Translations under genes and position numbers: made by a program
Shown here: positions 13,370 to 25,538 of the stretch, piece by piece
How the letters are laid out: each line of letters starts with the position of its first letter
Position numbering within the stretch: the stretch's first letter is position 1
DNA from: Arabidopsis thaliana
Lineage: Eukaryota; Streptophyta; Magnoliopsida; Brassicales; Brassicaceae
Reading direction: 5' to 3'
Assembly (NCBI RefSeq): GCF_000001735.4
Contig: NC_003076.8
Location: forward strand, 2,046,001 to 2,110,000
Length of the DNA stretch: 64,000 bases
The notes under the pieces: generated by a model
The model's database searches: none
What the model was told of the DNA's origin: nothing
What the model saw: the letters and a program-made list of their open reading frames with translations, nothing else

Positions 13370-14144
13370 GAAAGTTGAAAGAGTATCAGGTTTAGTTGAA
13401 AAGCATATTGCACAATCGCAAGAGAAGAAGACATTATCTACGTCTTTCACTAACCGCTGACTGCAGCATGGGCTCTCCTGAACCAGGGATGCAGAGGTTC
13501 TTTTCTTAAAATCTAGGTGCGTGGGAGAATCTGTTTCTTATTTAGAGACTGCCTCATAGATTTTCTGTCTTTTGCATAGATTGTTTTTTCAATGGCTTGT
13601 TTCAAAGTTTAGGATTGGGAAACAGATTCTTTGTGTTGGTAAATTGGGGAAGGTTTGTGTTTGAGTTTGTGCTATAAGTCTGATGATCTCCAGCTTTAGT
13701 TTTTTTTCTTCTTCTGTGGTTCACTGATTTGTATGATTTGTTTTATGACTTGGTTGATATAAGAAGGAATCAGTTGCTTCTTCATAATGTGTATCTCCAT
13801 AGTGTAAAAGGCTCCAAACTCTGAATTTTTCACTATCTAGAAGCTTCTGTAGCCACGGCCTGAGATTGAGCACAAGCATTAGCTCACAGTGATTTTAATC
13901 CGCAAGCCTTTCTCTTGCAATTAAGAAGAACCTTTGTGATACTCTTCCTCTCATCCACATTGATCTATCTCTGTGTGAATGAAGCATATGAACAACAAAA
14001 AACAAGTAGCTTTTGGCAAGAGTTACAGTCTCAAAATCTAAAGCAATCGTGTCCAATTTAAAAGAAAAAACAATTCACGGTTGTCGATTAATTTGCAAGT
14101 GCAGGCCAAACTGGAGGTTAACATATAAGGAAAAAAAAAAGGTG
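13370..14144. other. GCP3 3' region and spacer before the tRNA gene
   Basis: The first few hundred bases are T-rich and should hold the GCP3 3' UTR. The remainder up to the tRNA terminator has no ORF or repeat I can support. Confidence 0.45.
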
Positions 14145-14150
14145 AAAAAA
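14145..14150 (-). terminator. RNA polymerase III terminator of tRNA-Ser
   Basis: Six consecutive T residues on the minus strand begin three bases beyond the tRNA 3' end. This is the usual termination signal for RNA polymerase III. Confidence 0.75.
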
Positions 14151-14152
14151 TT

Positions 14153-14234
14153 CGTCGCCTGAGAGATTCGAACTCTCGCGGGGAAACCCCATTTACTTAG
14201 CAGGCAAACGCCTTAACCACTCGGCCAAAGCGAC
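14153..14234 (-). tRNA. tRNA-Ser, anticodon GCU
   Basis: An 82-nt class II tRNA. The acceptor stem pairs GTCGCTT with AGGCGAC (7 bp, one T-G wobble), with discriminator base G as in serine tRNAs. The D-loop contains the A-box-like TGGCCGAGTGG. The anticodon loop CTGCTAA carries GCT (reads AGC/AGU). A long variable arm follows, GGGGTTTCCCC (4-bp stem). The T-loop is AGTTCGAATCT (B box). No intron and no encoded CCA. The long variable arm with this anticodon identifies serine. It sits alone between GCP3 and WCRKC1. Upstream bases are AT-rich with CAA triplets, as is common at plant tRNA gene starts. Confidence 0.96.
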
Positions 14235-14650
14235 GATGATGCTCAATTAATGAATTGATTAATTTAATCGTTAATTGAAATTATTAGTATAAAATAGAAA
14301 TCAAAATGTGAAATTTCTTCCAAAACATTAGCTTTTCATTCACTCGTAGAACTTGTAATAGAGTAGCTCATTTACTTGCCAAACATGGTTGTCTTCAATG
14401 TAACTACTACTCTGATTATGCTTGTCCTCCTAATTGAATGGTTGAACAATTGTACCTTGACTTTAGCCATTCTTAATTAACAAAGCTCAATCTCGACGAA
14501 AAGAAAAAAAAATGTGAAATTTCTTGATTATCAAAAAAAGGAGTTTTTAAGTTTGAAATTGTATAAAGAAAGAAAATAAGAAAACTGACTGTACATATTA
14601 ATTTTTTTTAAAAGAAAAAAAAAAGGTAGGAAATGAAAAAAAAGAGAGAA
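14235..14650. other. Spacer between tRNA-Ser and WCRKC1
   Basis: AT-rich, with several A or T homopolymer runs. Its distal part should be the 3' UTR of the minus-strand WCRKC1 gene. I see no coding sequence. Confidence 0.45.
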
Positions 14651-15956
14651 CTAGACAAATTTGTTGATCAATTCTCTAACTTCTTCGATGACAAGCCATC
14701 CTTTGTGACCTCCAATCACCTCCTCTTTCATCTCATCTTCCTTCCATAACTGCATTCACCACTCATTTTTCTCATTATTATGTTAATTTACTTTTTCACT
14801 ATTACTTTATTGTCAAATGCGTATCAAGAAACTCAAAATACTGATGTTGTATTAGATGAAAGTAAGCATACCTGAATAGTAGGCATTTTCTGCATAACAC
14901 ACGAATATGGAAGTAATTGGTTCAGATTTGGCACATACCACATCAGAAAAGAAGGACAAAATTATGTTTAAGCATTTTACCGAAATGTTTCCACGTTTCA
15001 CCAAGGTTTGAGGGACCTTGTTTACATCCACATAGTAAAACTTTGCTCTGTTGTAAGAAAAATCATTTTTGTTCACAATATAATCAACCTTTGCAATAAC
15101 ATCCATGTAAATTGTTGATTCTTTTGTTAGCTTACCGGTTATTATATTCTGCCGCTAATTTCTCCAACTTAGGCTTCAAGTAAATACATTTTCGACACCA
15201 AGAAGCCATCCTGCCCAAATATTTCTCACAATTCTTCATAACCAAACATATATAAAGGCTTTGATTGGTGTGTGGTTGAGTTGTCAAAAATAAAGTAAAA
15301 ATCCGGCAAAATGATCTTGCGACTTGCGAGAAAAATATAACCTAGCAAGAAAACTACAAAAAATATTGAACTCCTTTGATATCCATCATTATAACAAAAG
15401 AGAGTTCAACAAACCAATCGGAGCCGGGATAAAAAAAAAACTTGAACGCATTTTTGTATGATTTTTTAGTTAACCTAATTTTTCCGTAAGTGTTGACCAT
15501 GCTCTGGACTAGCTTTCCTATAGAGAACCAAATCTAATTTGGATTGTGGAGATTGGATAAGATATGATTTTGGTGTGTTTACCATTCGATGATGATAGGC
15601 TGAGAGAGTTGGCGTGCGTGAGAGAGAACAGCATCGAGTTCTTCAACGTTGTTAATGGGTTCCATCTCCAAAGTCGTAGGCTGAGCTATGTTTGACCAAA
15701 AGGCTTTTAGTCTCCACTCTTTCTCCATATGTGACCTCCCAAGCTTTTCATTACTGTAAACGCTCACACAAAACCCACACTTCTTCTCCAAATTTAAACT
15801 CTCTTTCCTCCACAATTGTTCCTTCTTGTTACCGTGAGCTTGTCTAGTTAGCATTTGGGGGTTTGATGCCAAAGCTGCCATTATTTTTTTCGCTTTCAGT
15901 AAATTTTTTGTCGATGAAGATATGTGACGAGATATTTTTAAGTTTTCAAATGCCAT
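14651..15956 (-). CDS. WCRKC1: Thioredoxin-like protein with WCRKC active site
   Basis: Minus-strand join: 15583-15956, 15136-15210, 14981-15047, 14872-14889, 14651-14749, giving 210 residues. WCRKC proteins are plant atypical thioredoxins of plastids. The redox motif WCRKC (residues 129-133) replaces the usual WCGPC, so the two cysteines remain but Gly-Pro is Arg-Lys. The cis-proline motif MPT (174-176), which packs against the active site, is encoded by an 18-nt exon reading KMPTIQ. The first ~85 residues are Lys/Ser-rich with few acids, as for a chloroplast transit peptide. A later Met (MAALASNPQ) is an alternative start, but the first Met gives the 210 residues I remember for WCRKC1 (At5g06690). 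The thioredoxin fold and both cysteines are intact; the substrate is unknown. Confidence 0.92.
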
Positions 15957-17637
15957 AATTAAGATATTTTTTTTGTTTTTGAAAGTTTTGGGAAGAGATG
16001 TGAGGAGATGGATAGAGAGCTTATCCGGAAGATGAGTTGGACAATGCCAACGATGTGCTACTGGTGGGGGCTACCTTTCTCTCATTGTCTTTATAATTTG
16101 TTTTAAAAATGTATATTCTTAAAATGTTAATAGTGACTTTATTAGTTTTCTCTATGAAAAAGGTAAACCCTGAACTTATAAACTCTAGGAAAATTATTTT
16201 GGCTGTTCATATTTATATAAAATTGTGTTTTTTTTTTCCTTTCTAATTAAACCTCGTCTAAATGTTAAATCAATCTAATTTGTTTTATTTTCTCAAATTT
16301 GGTCGCTCGGTTCCACAAAAAAAAAAAAAAATCGTTCCGTTCACATTCCTAATAATATTGAACATAAAATACTTGGAACAGAAAAAATCACTGCCTCAAA
16401 TGGATTAGAAACGTTCAAAACTATTTAAAACTTTGTGTTAATCAGAAAACCAAATAAAGAATAGCCAAACTTGTGACGGTGCATTGATCTGAATATGATG
16501 CCTTGGGAATTCCCCACACTATTTCGTTAATTTTCTTGTCTTCAATTAATTATCCTTCATAGTTTATATACTCTCGGACTTATTACGTATAATTATGTGT
16601 TTACTATAAATAATCATTCGAAGACATAGCTATATATAAACTAATATAGAAATCACATACTTATGCTTGTCGGTTATAATCGATCTCTCTAATAGAGTTG
16701 GTGAAGTACGTTTGAAAGAAAATAAAGGCCGACGTTTAGAGAGTCGAAATTAAACAAGTAGAGTCCACACGCTAAGGACTTTAATAAACGCGAATTAGAA
16801 TTTTGTATTTTGTCAAGTACTATCCTACCATACATTTTTGATTTCCTCTTTACCCAAACCTGCCACCTTACTTACCTACAAAATTAATATTTACTCATCA
16901 GAAATAGTAAACATAAGATACAAGATAAAAGTCTTTGTTGATATAAAGTTTTAACATTAAACCAAAAAACAAAGATAAAAGACTTGAGTCACAGATATAT
17001 ATATGATTCAATCTATAGTTATATACGATTTTGCGTTTGAAAATGTCTTTAATCGAGTAATATATTCCCTTTTTATTTTCAAATCTCGACTAAAATATAC
17101 TATAAATAGATTGTGATATCCTAATATGTATCGTGATTTTATTTCAACCGCATTATTTCCGGATAATTTAGTTAGATAGATCATACAAATTACACCTTTC
17201 AAGGACATTAGCAACGAACAATTAGTAACACAACCACTAACCACTAATCCTTCATTAACATAAATAAACATTAAACATTAACGATAATAAAAGTGTGATT
17301 AAAGTGAGATATATATAGATAGGGGCAAAAGACAGTAATTAAAATTCGAATCTCGAACACACCGACACGCTTCTTTGAAGTGGCATTTTAAGTAAATAAC
17401 TCCAAAAACGAGGGGTATTTTAATTTGAAACTCATCACTTTAAGTCATCCCCTTAACAATGTCGTCTAAACAAATGGTCCGTTAACGAAACACCTTTCTC
17501 CATTGTTCTTAAAAAGTCATCTTCTTTTTTTTTTTTCTTCATACATCTCTCTCTCTCTCAACCCTAAAACCACTCGTCACGCGCCACGAACTCTACACCA
17601 CATTCCCCACTACTAGTGACCATCCACCTCTCCGTCT
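15957..17637. other. Divergent promoter region between WCRKC1 and TBR
   Basis: Head-to-head spacer, mostly AT-rich. A short CT-repeat (about 17547-17560) followed by a C-rich leader lies just before the TBR start, as in many plant 5' UTRs. No ORF here resembles a protein family I know. Confidence 0.45.
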
Positions 17638-19810
17638 ATGGCGTCAGACGCCGTTAAGTATATGCCAATCCACGGCGGAGGAACAACAGCAACAACCGCC
17701 GCCGACATCAAGAGCTTCTTCTCCGCTCTAAAACCCAAAAAAACCTCAACTTTCGCTTACGCTTTCGTCATAACCTTTGTCTCATTCACTCTCTTCTTTG
17801 CTTTTAGTCCTTCTCCAAACTCATCTTCTCCTTGGTTCTCTAACATCTTCACTTCCTCCTCCACAACCACAACTTCAGACAACACTTCCGGATCTCAGTT
17901 CTCTTCAATTTTCTCATATATTCTTCCCAATGTCACTTCAACCAAACCCACCAATAGATCCAGTGACGCCACAGATTCTCTCTCTGTTAACGCCACTTCT
18001 CCACCTCTCAATTCGAATTCCAAAAACGGAACTTTACAAACACCGGCGCCGGAAACTCACACTCCGGTTGCTAAAAACACAACCTTTGAGTCTCCGATCG
18101 TAAACGGAACCAACCCAGATGCAAAGAACAACACTTCATCTCATCCTCTGCTTTCAGACAAATCTTCAACGACGGGATCGAATAATCAGTCACGGACCAC
18201 CGCCGATACTGAAACCGTGAATAGAAACCAAACAACATCTCCGGCGCCGTCGAAAGCACCCGTGTCGGTAGATCTGAAGACCAATTCCAGTTCCAATTCA
18301 TCAACTGCTTCGTCTACACCGAAAAAGCAGACTAAAACCGTTGATTTGGTTTCGTCGGTGAAGCAAGAGATCGAGAAATGGAGTGAATCTTTGAAGAATT
18401 GTGAGTTCTTCGACGGTGAATGGATCAAAGATGATTCGTATCCGCTTTATAAACCTGGTTCGTGTAATCTTATCGATGAACAGTTCAATTGTATTACCAA
18501 CGGAAGACCAGACAAAGATTTCCAGAAATTGAAGTGGAAACCTAAGAAATGTAGTTTACCAAGGTTAGTTTTGGTCGGAACAGTTCTCAAAATTTAATAT
18601 TTAGCCTTAAGGCTCTGAAATCTAATAATAGATCAATATGTGAAGGTTAAATGGAGCTATATTGTTGGAGATGCTTAGAGGAAGAAGACTTGTCTTTGTG
18701 GGTGATTCACTAAATAGGAACATGTGGGAATCTCTGGTTTGTATTCTCAAAGGATCAGTGAAAGATGAGACTAAAGTCTATGAGGCTAGAGGAAGACATC
18801 ATTTCCGTGGGGAGGCTGAGTACTCATTCGTCTTCCAAGTAAGGCTTTTCTTCTTAATTTGCTTATAGCCCAATTGGTTCTTTATACTTTTATATTAAAA
18901 GTTTTCAATTTGATTGATAGGATTATAACTGCACGGTGGAGTTCTTTGTTTCACCCTTCTTGGTTCAAGAGTGGGAAATTGTAGACAAGAAAGGAACAAA
19001 GAAGGAGACTTTAAGGTTGGATTTGGTTGGGAAGTCCTCTGAGCAGTACAAAGGAGCTGATGTTATTGTCTTTAATACCGGACATTGGTGGACTCATGAG
19101 AAAACATCCAAAGGGTACTAAAATCTCTCTCAATCTACTGGAATATTTGCTCTGTCTTTGTTTGTGTTGTATAATGTAGAACTGATTTTGGAGTTTGTTT
19201 CATAGGGAGGATTATTATCAAGAAGGAAGTAATGTTTATCATGAACTCGCTGTTCTTGAAGCTTTTCGTAAAGCTTTGACTACATGGGGTCGATGGGTTG
19301 AGAAGAATGTGAATCCGGCAAAGTCCCTCGTTTTCTTTCGGGGCTATTCCGCATCCCATTTCAGGTAAACGCAGACCGTCTTTAAATCTGCTTATGTAGA
19401 GTCTCAATCATTTAGGTCTAGTCTAAATCTTGACACTTTTGGAATTGTTTTGCAGTGGTGGGCAATGGAACTCAGGAGGAGCATGCGATAGCGAAACAGA
19501 ACCGATCAAGAACGATACATACCTAACCCCGTACCCGTCTAAAATGAAAGTGCTTGAGAAAGTGTTAAGAGGTATGAAAACACCTGTCACTTATCTAAAC
19601 ATCACGAGATTAACGGACTACAGGAAGGACGGTCACCCGTCAGTATACCGGAAACAGAGCTTATCGGAAAAAGAGAAAAAGTCGCCATTGCTGTACCAAG
19701 ACTGCAGCCATTGGTGCCTCCCCGGGGTTCCAGACTCTTGGAATGAAATCCTCTACGCTGAGCTGATCGTCAAACTCAATCAGCTCAGCCAAACACAACG
19801 AAAAACTTAA
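17638..19810 (+). CDS. TBR: TRICHOME BIREFRINGENCE, Golgi wall-polysaccharide acetylation-family protein
   Basis: Five exons, 17638-18563, 18646-18838, 18921-19114, 19206-19364, 19456-19810, give 608 residues. It is a type II membrane protein: short cytosolic N-terminus, membrane anchor at about 39-59 ([18 protein letters not shown]), then a long Ser/Thr/Asn-rich spacer to about 245 with many N-glycosylation sequons. The TBL/PMR5 domain begins NCEFFDGEW. It carries the GDS esterase motif at 328-330 (VGDSLNRN) and the DxxH motif at 573-576 (DCSHWCLPG). Related TBL proteins O-acetylate xylan, mannan or xyloglucan. TBR itself is needed for crystalline cellulose in trichomes and normal pectin esterification. 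Both catalytic motifs are present. I recall At5g06700. Confidence 0.95.
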
Positions 19811-22304
19811 GGTTCTTCCACCCCCAATACTTGTTTGATCTCAACACTTTTACTTTCTATTTTGATGGTAATTGTTGATTATAGAATGTGTAGAGTAAAA
19901 AAGAAAGATGGAATATAATGGATCACTCGATATCTTTGTTACTATTGGTTTGTAAATGCTTTTGTCACGACGAATACAATATTTAGCTCCAAAGAGAGGT
20001 TACATATTCATATTTCTTATAATGGAATTGATTCCACTTATCGTTACTCTCTAAATATTTGATGATCTAATTAGAGCTTGGTTTTGCTTTGTGCTTTCGA
20101 TTGTTTTAATGTCTATAATGTGAACGCAAGAATTTGCATTTGGAACCATCGATGTGAGAGTTTGGTGTGGAATTTGTGGATCACCGACAATTCCGACAAT
20201 TAAATGATAAAGAATTTGTCCATTTGGGGGAAATAATAGGAGTCGAAGATAACGGGTTTGGTCAGAACTCAGAACTCAGAAGACGTTTCACATGGGATGT
20301 TTGGACTTTTTGACTATGAAGGACTTTAAAAAAAGTCAGTTAGGTCAAATGCTTTTATGAGTTAAGAATTGCAATTAGATCCAACCTGGTGCAGTTGTTC
20401 GTCACGTGGCGCACTTGTTTACCTATTAAAGTCTGTTACAATCCCAAGTATAGTACAGGATATAGTATTGATTTAAAGAGTCATACATGTGACTATTTGG
20501 TTGGAGAATGGGAAAAACACAAGTGTTTATGTTTGTGTATAAAGTAAGATTACAGATGCTTAAATTGTCAAATTGATGAAAAACTGGAAATATCTGAAGA
20601 AACTCACCCGTACACATTTACTCTTTTATGAAAAAAGGCCATAGCGTAAGCACCAAAATATACAAAATTAGTAGTACTACATTTTAAGCATCCAACAATT
20701 TGTGACCTCCAATGGTGATCATTCCAAGAAACTTCTTTAGGAATAGTTTTTATAACCACAGCAAATTAAACTACTAACACCTCCTTAAGTTATTTGATAA
20801 GCGCAATAACAGTGCATGGTACATTTGATTATAACATGAGTTCATCAAAGTCTTCATTCCTAATGAGAAGTTAATGACTTAAGACTTGGGAAAGTTATGA
20901 GAAATTTGCGATTTTCTGACGGAAATGAATGAAATCCGTCCCAAATAATAAACTTATAAGGATCTGCAACAAAAACAACTTCATTCCAGTTTTCTCATTG
21001 AAAATCAACTTTCACTCCAAAGCCGCTGTAAATTTTGCAACTGTTTTGCAAAAAAAAGTTATGTAATGAAAATTTGCATAGAAATTTTGCAACTGACTGA
21101 AGACTTTAATTTTGTGATTTATTATAGAGAAACATGTATCAAATTTTGTAACTGACCAAAACCAAAAAATATTGCAATTTTCCAAGACAAAAGAAAAACC
21201 TAGATCAAGCTGTTTTCAATGGCTTTAATCCCGGTTTAAATTGATTGCATGGGGATACCAATCTTATCCTAGTGTGTCTTTACAAACGCAATATGCATTA
21301 AGATTATATTCGCTTTAATCCTAAATACGACCCACTATCTAAACATGTTGATATTATCTTGCCATACAAAATGATAGGATCTAAAACTCACAAATCATTG
21401 ATCCGGTTCACATGCAACCCATATATGCTATATGAAACCTGAGGTATGAATATAAGTAATACAATAATTGCAAAATTGCAGTTTTAGAAATAAGAGTTTT
21501 GTTTAAAAACACATGTTCCTCTTCTAGCTATTCATATCATGATCAGTCGACGCCACCCAACAAAAGACATCATCTCAATGGGGCTTATACATCAATCAAA
21601 CTTTGTTTTGTGTGAAGTAGAGGACGAAACAAGATAGTAGATACAACTTGCTTTTCTCGTGTTCTTCTACATGCAGGAACAGTCTGGCGCATGTTCAAAA
21701 GAGAATTAATCGCCTAAACAGTACATCATTAATGATACAATCTTGTGACTGTTCTCGTCTTGTGTTAAAGGTTCTCTATTGTTTCTCCCTACGATGTATG
21801 CATGCTCTGATTAACGAACGTTGACATGAAAAAACCGGTTTGTTAATTATCTTCATATTTCTTGTAAAAACGCTGTTTTGTTTAAATTAAAATGTATCAA
21901 CCTATATATAACATTAAAGAAAAAAAGGAAGAAAAATAAGTTTAATAAATTTAAAACACGATAATTAAACGTATCTAGTGAAGATTTTTTGCACGACAAA
22001 CCCTTTTGCTTTAATCACAAATAAAAGTCTATAAGATCAAACCAAATATTTTCCCCTTTTCCTTTTGTCTTCTTCTATATTCCTCTATCATTCAATAAAA
22101 CATGTCAACCCTTTTGCTCCATCTGTTTTTTATCCGGTCCTATCTAAGAAAAACAAAACACTAACCGGATAATCAATCTATTCGTCTTTCAAAATAGCGG
22201 TCTCTAATAAAATATGAAAAGTAAAATAAATATATACACAAGAAGACAACTTTTAAAACCACTCTAGCTCGACCGTTTGCTCAAACTGTATTTCGCAGGT
22301 GCTT
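19811..22304. other. Convergent spacer between TBR and HAT14
   Basis: About 2.5 kb, AT-rich, with no supported gene. It holds the TBR 3' UTR at its left and the HAT14 3' UTR at its right. At 20402-20411 there is a CACGTG-containing G-box context. Near 20919-20941 a short inverted repeat has GACGGA/TCCGTC arms. Between about 21020 and 21160 the phrase AAATTTTG[C/T]AACTG occurs three times. These may be relics of an old transposon, but I cannot name one. Confidence 0.4.
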
Positions 22305-24284
22305 TCATGAAACTTGTTTGGCCGGCCGAGGCTTAACCGGAATCAATGATGACGTGGACAAACAGAGGTTGTGGGCAGCTGACGTGGAGGGCTGTGCTGC
22401 TGAAGTGGCAACACGTTCACAAGAAGGGCACATAGTGAGAGTAGTGGCCGGAAGTTGCATGTAAAAGGGTGTGGAAGTCTTCAAGGTTCTCAATTCTTTA
22501 ACCTCTTTTTGAAGCCTCCGGTTTTCTTCGGTTAGTGACTCACAGCATCTCTTTAGGTATTCACAGTCCACTTCCGTTTGCTTCAGCTTTGTCCTATTAT
22601 CATTTATCAATCACATAACCCCCACCAACAATATGAGACTTTGTTTTTGTAAAGATTAAAGAAGACGTTTTTTTTTGGGTTCAAATTATATAAAGAAGGA
22701 TTATGAATTTTTTTCTTTTTGTGAATAAGTCACTATAAGCAATTATATATGGAAATGATGAGCGGAAGTGATATACTACTTTTGCACGAAAAATGACAAG
22801 GATAGACATGCGACAATTTGTTATTATTACTCGTGATGCATTTTTCGTCCTCATCCCTCTTTTCAGAAATTAATCATAGCAAAAAAATATACTTCCAATG
22901 AAGAAAATAAACCGTTTACACAGGAAGAAAATGAAGATAAATAATTAATGATATAAGCTAACCTGGCTCGTCTGTTTTGAAACCAGACTTCAACCTGACG
23001 AGGACGAAGATTCAACTGCTTCGCCAATGCAATCTTCTGTTTCTGCAATGTTTTAGAAAGAAAAAAAAAAGCATTAAGGCTAAAATTTGGTACTAAAAAA
23101 ATAGAATAAATTCAAGAAAGACAAATTTTAAATAAATAAAAACTGTAAAGAATGGGACACGAACAGGATTAAGGGTACTGTGTTCTTTGAAGCTGTCTTC
23201 AAGAAAAGCAGATTGGTCTTTGGAGAGTCTAAGTTTCTTCCTAGTGGATCCATTCTCGTCATCGTTGTCTTCGTTGCTGGCTCTTGAAGCTGATCTCTCC
23301 ACTTCATCATCAATATCTCTCTTATTGCTTCTTCTCTCATAACCATAACTTTTAATCCCAAAGTCCAATTGAAACGACGACGTTACACTATCCGGCGGCG
23401 ATACTGACATACTAGGCACCGCTTCCTCCTCCTCCTCTTCCTCCTCCACAACCGTAGCTGCTCCTAAGGGCATTCTTCCTCCTTGTCGACCTGTAAATTT
23501 GGTTTATTAAATTAGTATATTGTTTCTATTGTAATCCTGAGCGAATATTCAAACTGATATGTGAAAAGTTAGGTATTCTTGTTAATCAAATACATCCACA
23601 ATAGATATTTTTTTTCTTTGGATTTAAATAATACTTTAATTAAAAGATGGTTCTTCTTTCTTGTCACAAATCAGTCAAAACATTTTTGGAAAATGATTTC
23701 AACATCCCATCGACACATTTAAGCCAAATCGGACTCTCTCTATATATATATCCAGAAAAGATATTAATATTCTTATAGTCGTAAGAAAAAAAACATGTAA
23801 GCCAAATTAGGGATTCTAATATAAGAAATCGAATGTTATGAATAACATCGACTTTCTTTTGTTTCTTTTGTGTCTAGTGTGTACGTATATAATCACACCA
23901 TTTAAGTAAGAGAAATTATAGCCCTATGCCCATTTTTTATTTTAAAATATAAAAAATAAAATAAGAACCTTTACTGTTCTCAGGGAGCCAATTAGGGAAG
24001 TGAAGCTGAAGCTGTAATGGTGGATCTACAGAAGACGAAACCCTAAATTCGTCAGATTTTTTTGCTCTGGGCGCCGGTTTCTTCTTCTCATCCTCTACCG
24101 ACGGAGACGAAGAGGATGACAACGATCTGTGACCACCAAAAGCAACATCTAAAGCCATGCAGAACCCAAGATCCTTCTCGGAAGTAGATGTCGACGAGAC
24201 AGAGGGATTATTAATCTTCGAGTTCTTCTCCATAAAAGAGAACTGTTTCTTAGTATTGTCGCCTAGAGACAACGCTAGTTCCAT
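22305..24284 (-). CDS. HAT14: HD-Zip class II transcription factor HAT14
   Basis: Minus-strand join: 23969-24284, 23165-23490, 22963-23042, 22305-22593, giving 336 residues. N-terminal LALSL (3-7) is an EAR-type repression motif, expected for HD-Zip II repressors. An acidic run of eight Glu lies near 115-125. The homeodomain spans about 187-244, with recognition helix [11 protein letters not shown] (231-241). A leucine zipper follows directly (about 245-285, [14 protein letters not shown]). After it comes the class II CPSCE motif (MCPSCERVA). HD-Zip II proteins bind CAATNATTG as dimers, and several act in shade and auxin responses. Introns split the homeodomain twice, as in relatives. All hallmark residues are present. 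I recall At5g06710. Confidence 0.95.
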
Positions 24285-25538
24285 CTCTTACGAAGAAAAT
24301 AAGAGTTTTAGAGAGAGAGATTGAGAGAGAGGAACAAGAAGATCTGTTGTGGCCTTATGGAGTGGTGACATGAAAGTGAAACCCCACTTATTTATTTCCT
24401 ATGTTCAATGTATTTAAATAATATTATTTATGTATATGAACAAATATTGGATCTTCATCCTATAAATTCCTTAAGACATGTGATTTAAGTCATCATTCTT
24501 TTTAGTGGTATATGAATAGGGCATGTATTTATGTAATTATATATTTTTTAATATATGTGAACAATGTTTCAAATTTTTTTTTGTGGAAAGAGTATATCTC
24601 TAACCGGTCAAATGATAATCAACTTTATATGCCAAAGAGAATATAAGAAAAAAAATTATATCAAAAAATGAAGAAAACATGAGATATTTTCCTTTTTTTA
24701 ATTTCTTGTCAATACCGAGAAATGTAGTGTATTTTGGGGTTGATATGGATTTGGGAGATTGACCGACAACCGCCATTCACATACGCACGTGAATACATAT
24801 AAATGTATACCACATTCTTACACGAGACTGGCGCCTTGTGTGTTTGTTATTAACCCCTCTCTATATTTTCCTTATGTTTGTTTTTATTCTACAAGGAATC
24901 AGTTTGTTTTCATGACAATCAAAATTTCGTATGCAATACTTCCATTTCAAGATACTTCCAAATTTTATGGAAAAAAAATCTCAGATAGAGTGAAAATTGA
25001 ATTTATAAAGATAAATACATATCTGAGCATGCAAAAAGCAACTATTTCTATAAAGCTTATGATTTTCGGAGACTCGTTTAATTAGTCCATCGATCACAAT
25101 GCAGCCATTGAAGAAGATCGGCTAAAAAACAGTTTCATCTACTTTTTATTTTTGCTACATTTTTAGTACTCCACATATTGAAGAAACCAATTAAGGAATC
25201 GTGATTTTTCTTGAAGATGTGAGACTGTGTTTGTTGAACATTATTGAAGACCATAATTAGTTTGACCGGCCAGCGTAATTCTTGGTCACACGTTAATAAT
25301 GGGAACTTTGATTTTCTTAAGTTTTAAGAGATTTAAACGAAAGTGGAAGTGGTTGGAAAAAGAATTAGGGTATATAATAATTGGAAGTAAAAAAAGGGAC
25401 ATAGTGACGGTTTGACATCGTAGTTACCGTTTAATGCTGTAGCTAAATTTCTAAATCAATGGTCGGTGAAAAGGAAAATTAAAGCTAAAGTGCAACATTT
25501 TAATGTTTGTAGAGTACTAACGTTTTGATTCACATAAC
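24285..25538. other. HAT14 promoter and upstream spacer
   Basis: Upstream region of the minus-strand HAT14 gene, AT-rich. A CACGTG G-box lies at 24786-24791, about 500 bases from the HAT14 start. The remaining open frames are short and show no family signature. Confidence 0.45.

Noticed and set aside
24759-25085. 108-codon plus-strand frame upstream of HAT14
   Set aside because: It starts at a non-ATG codon, composition is that of AT-rich spacer, and no domain is recognisable.
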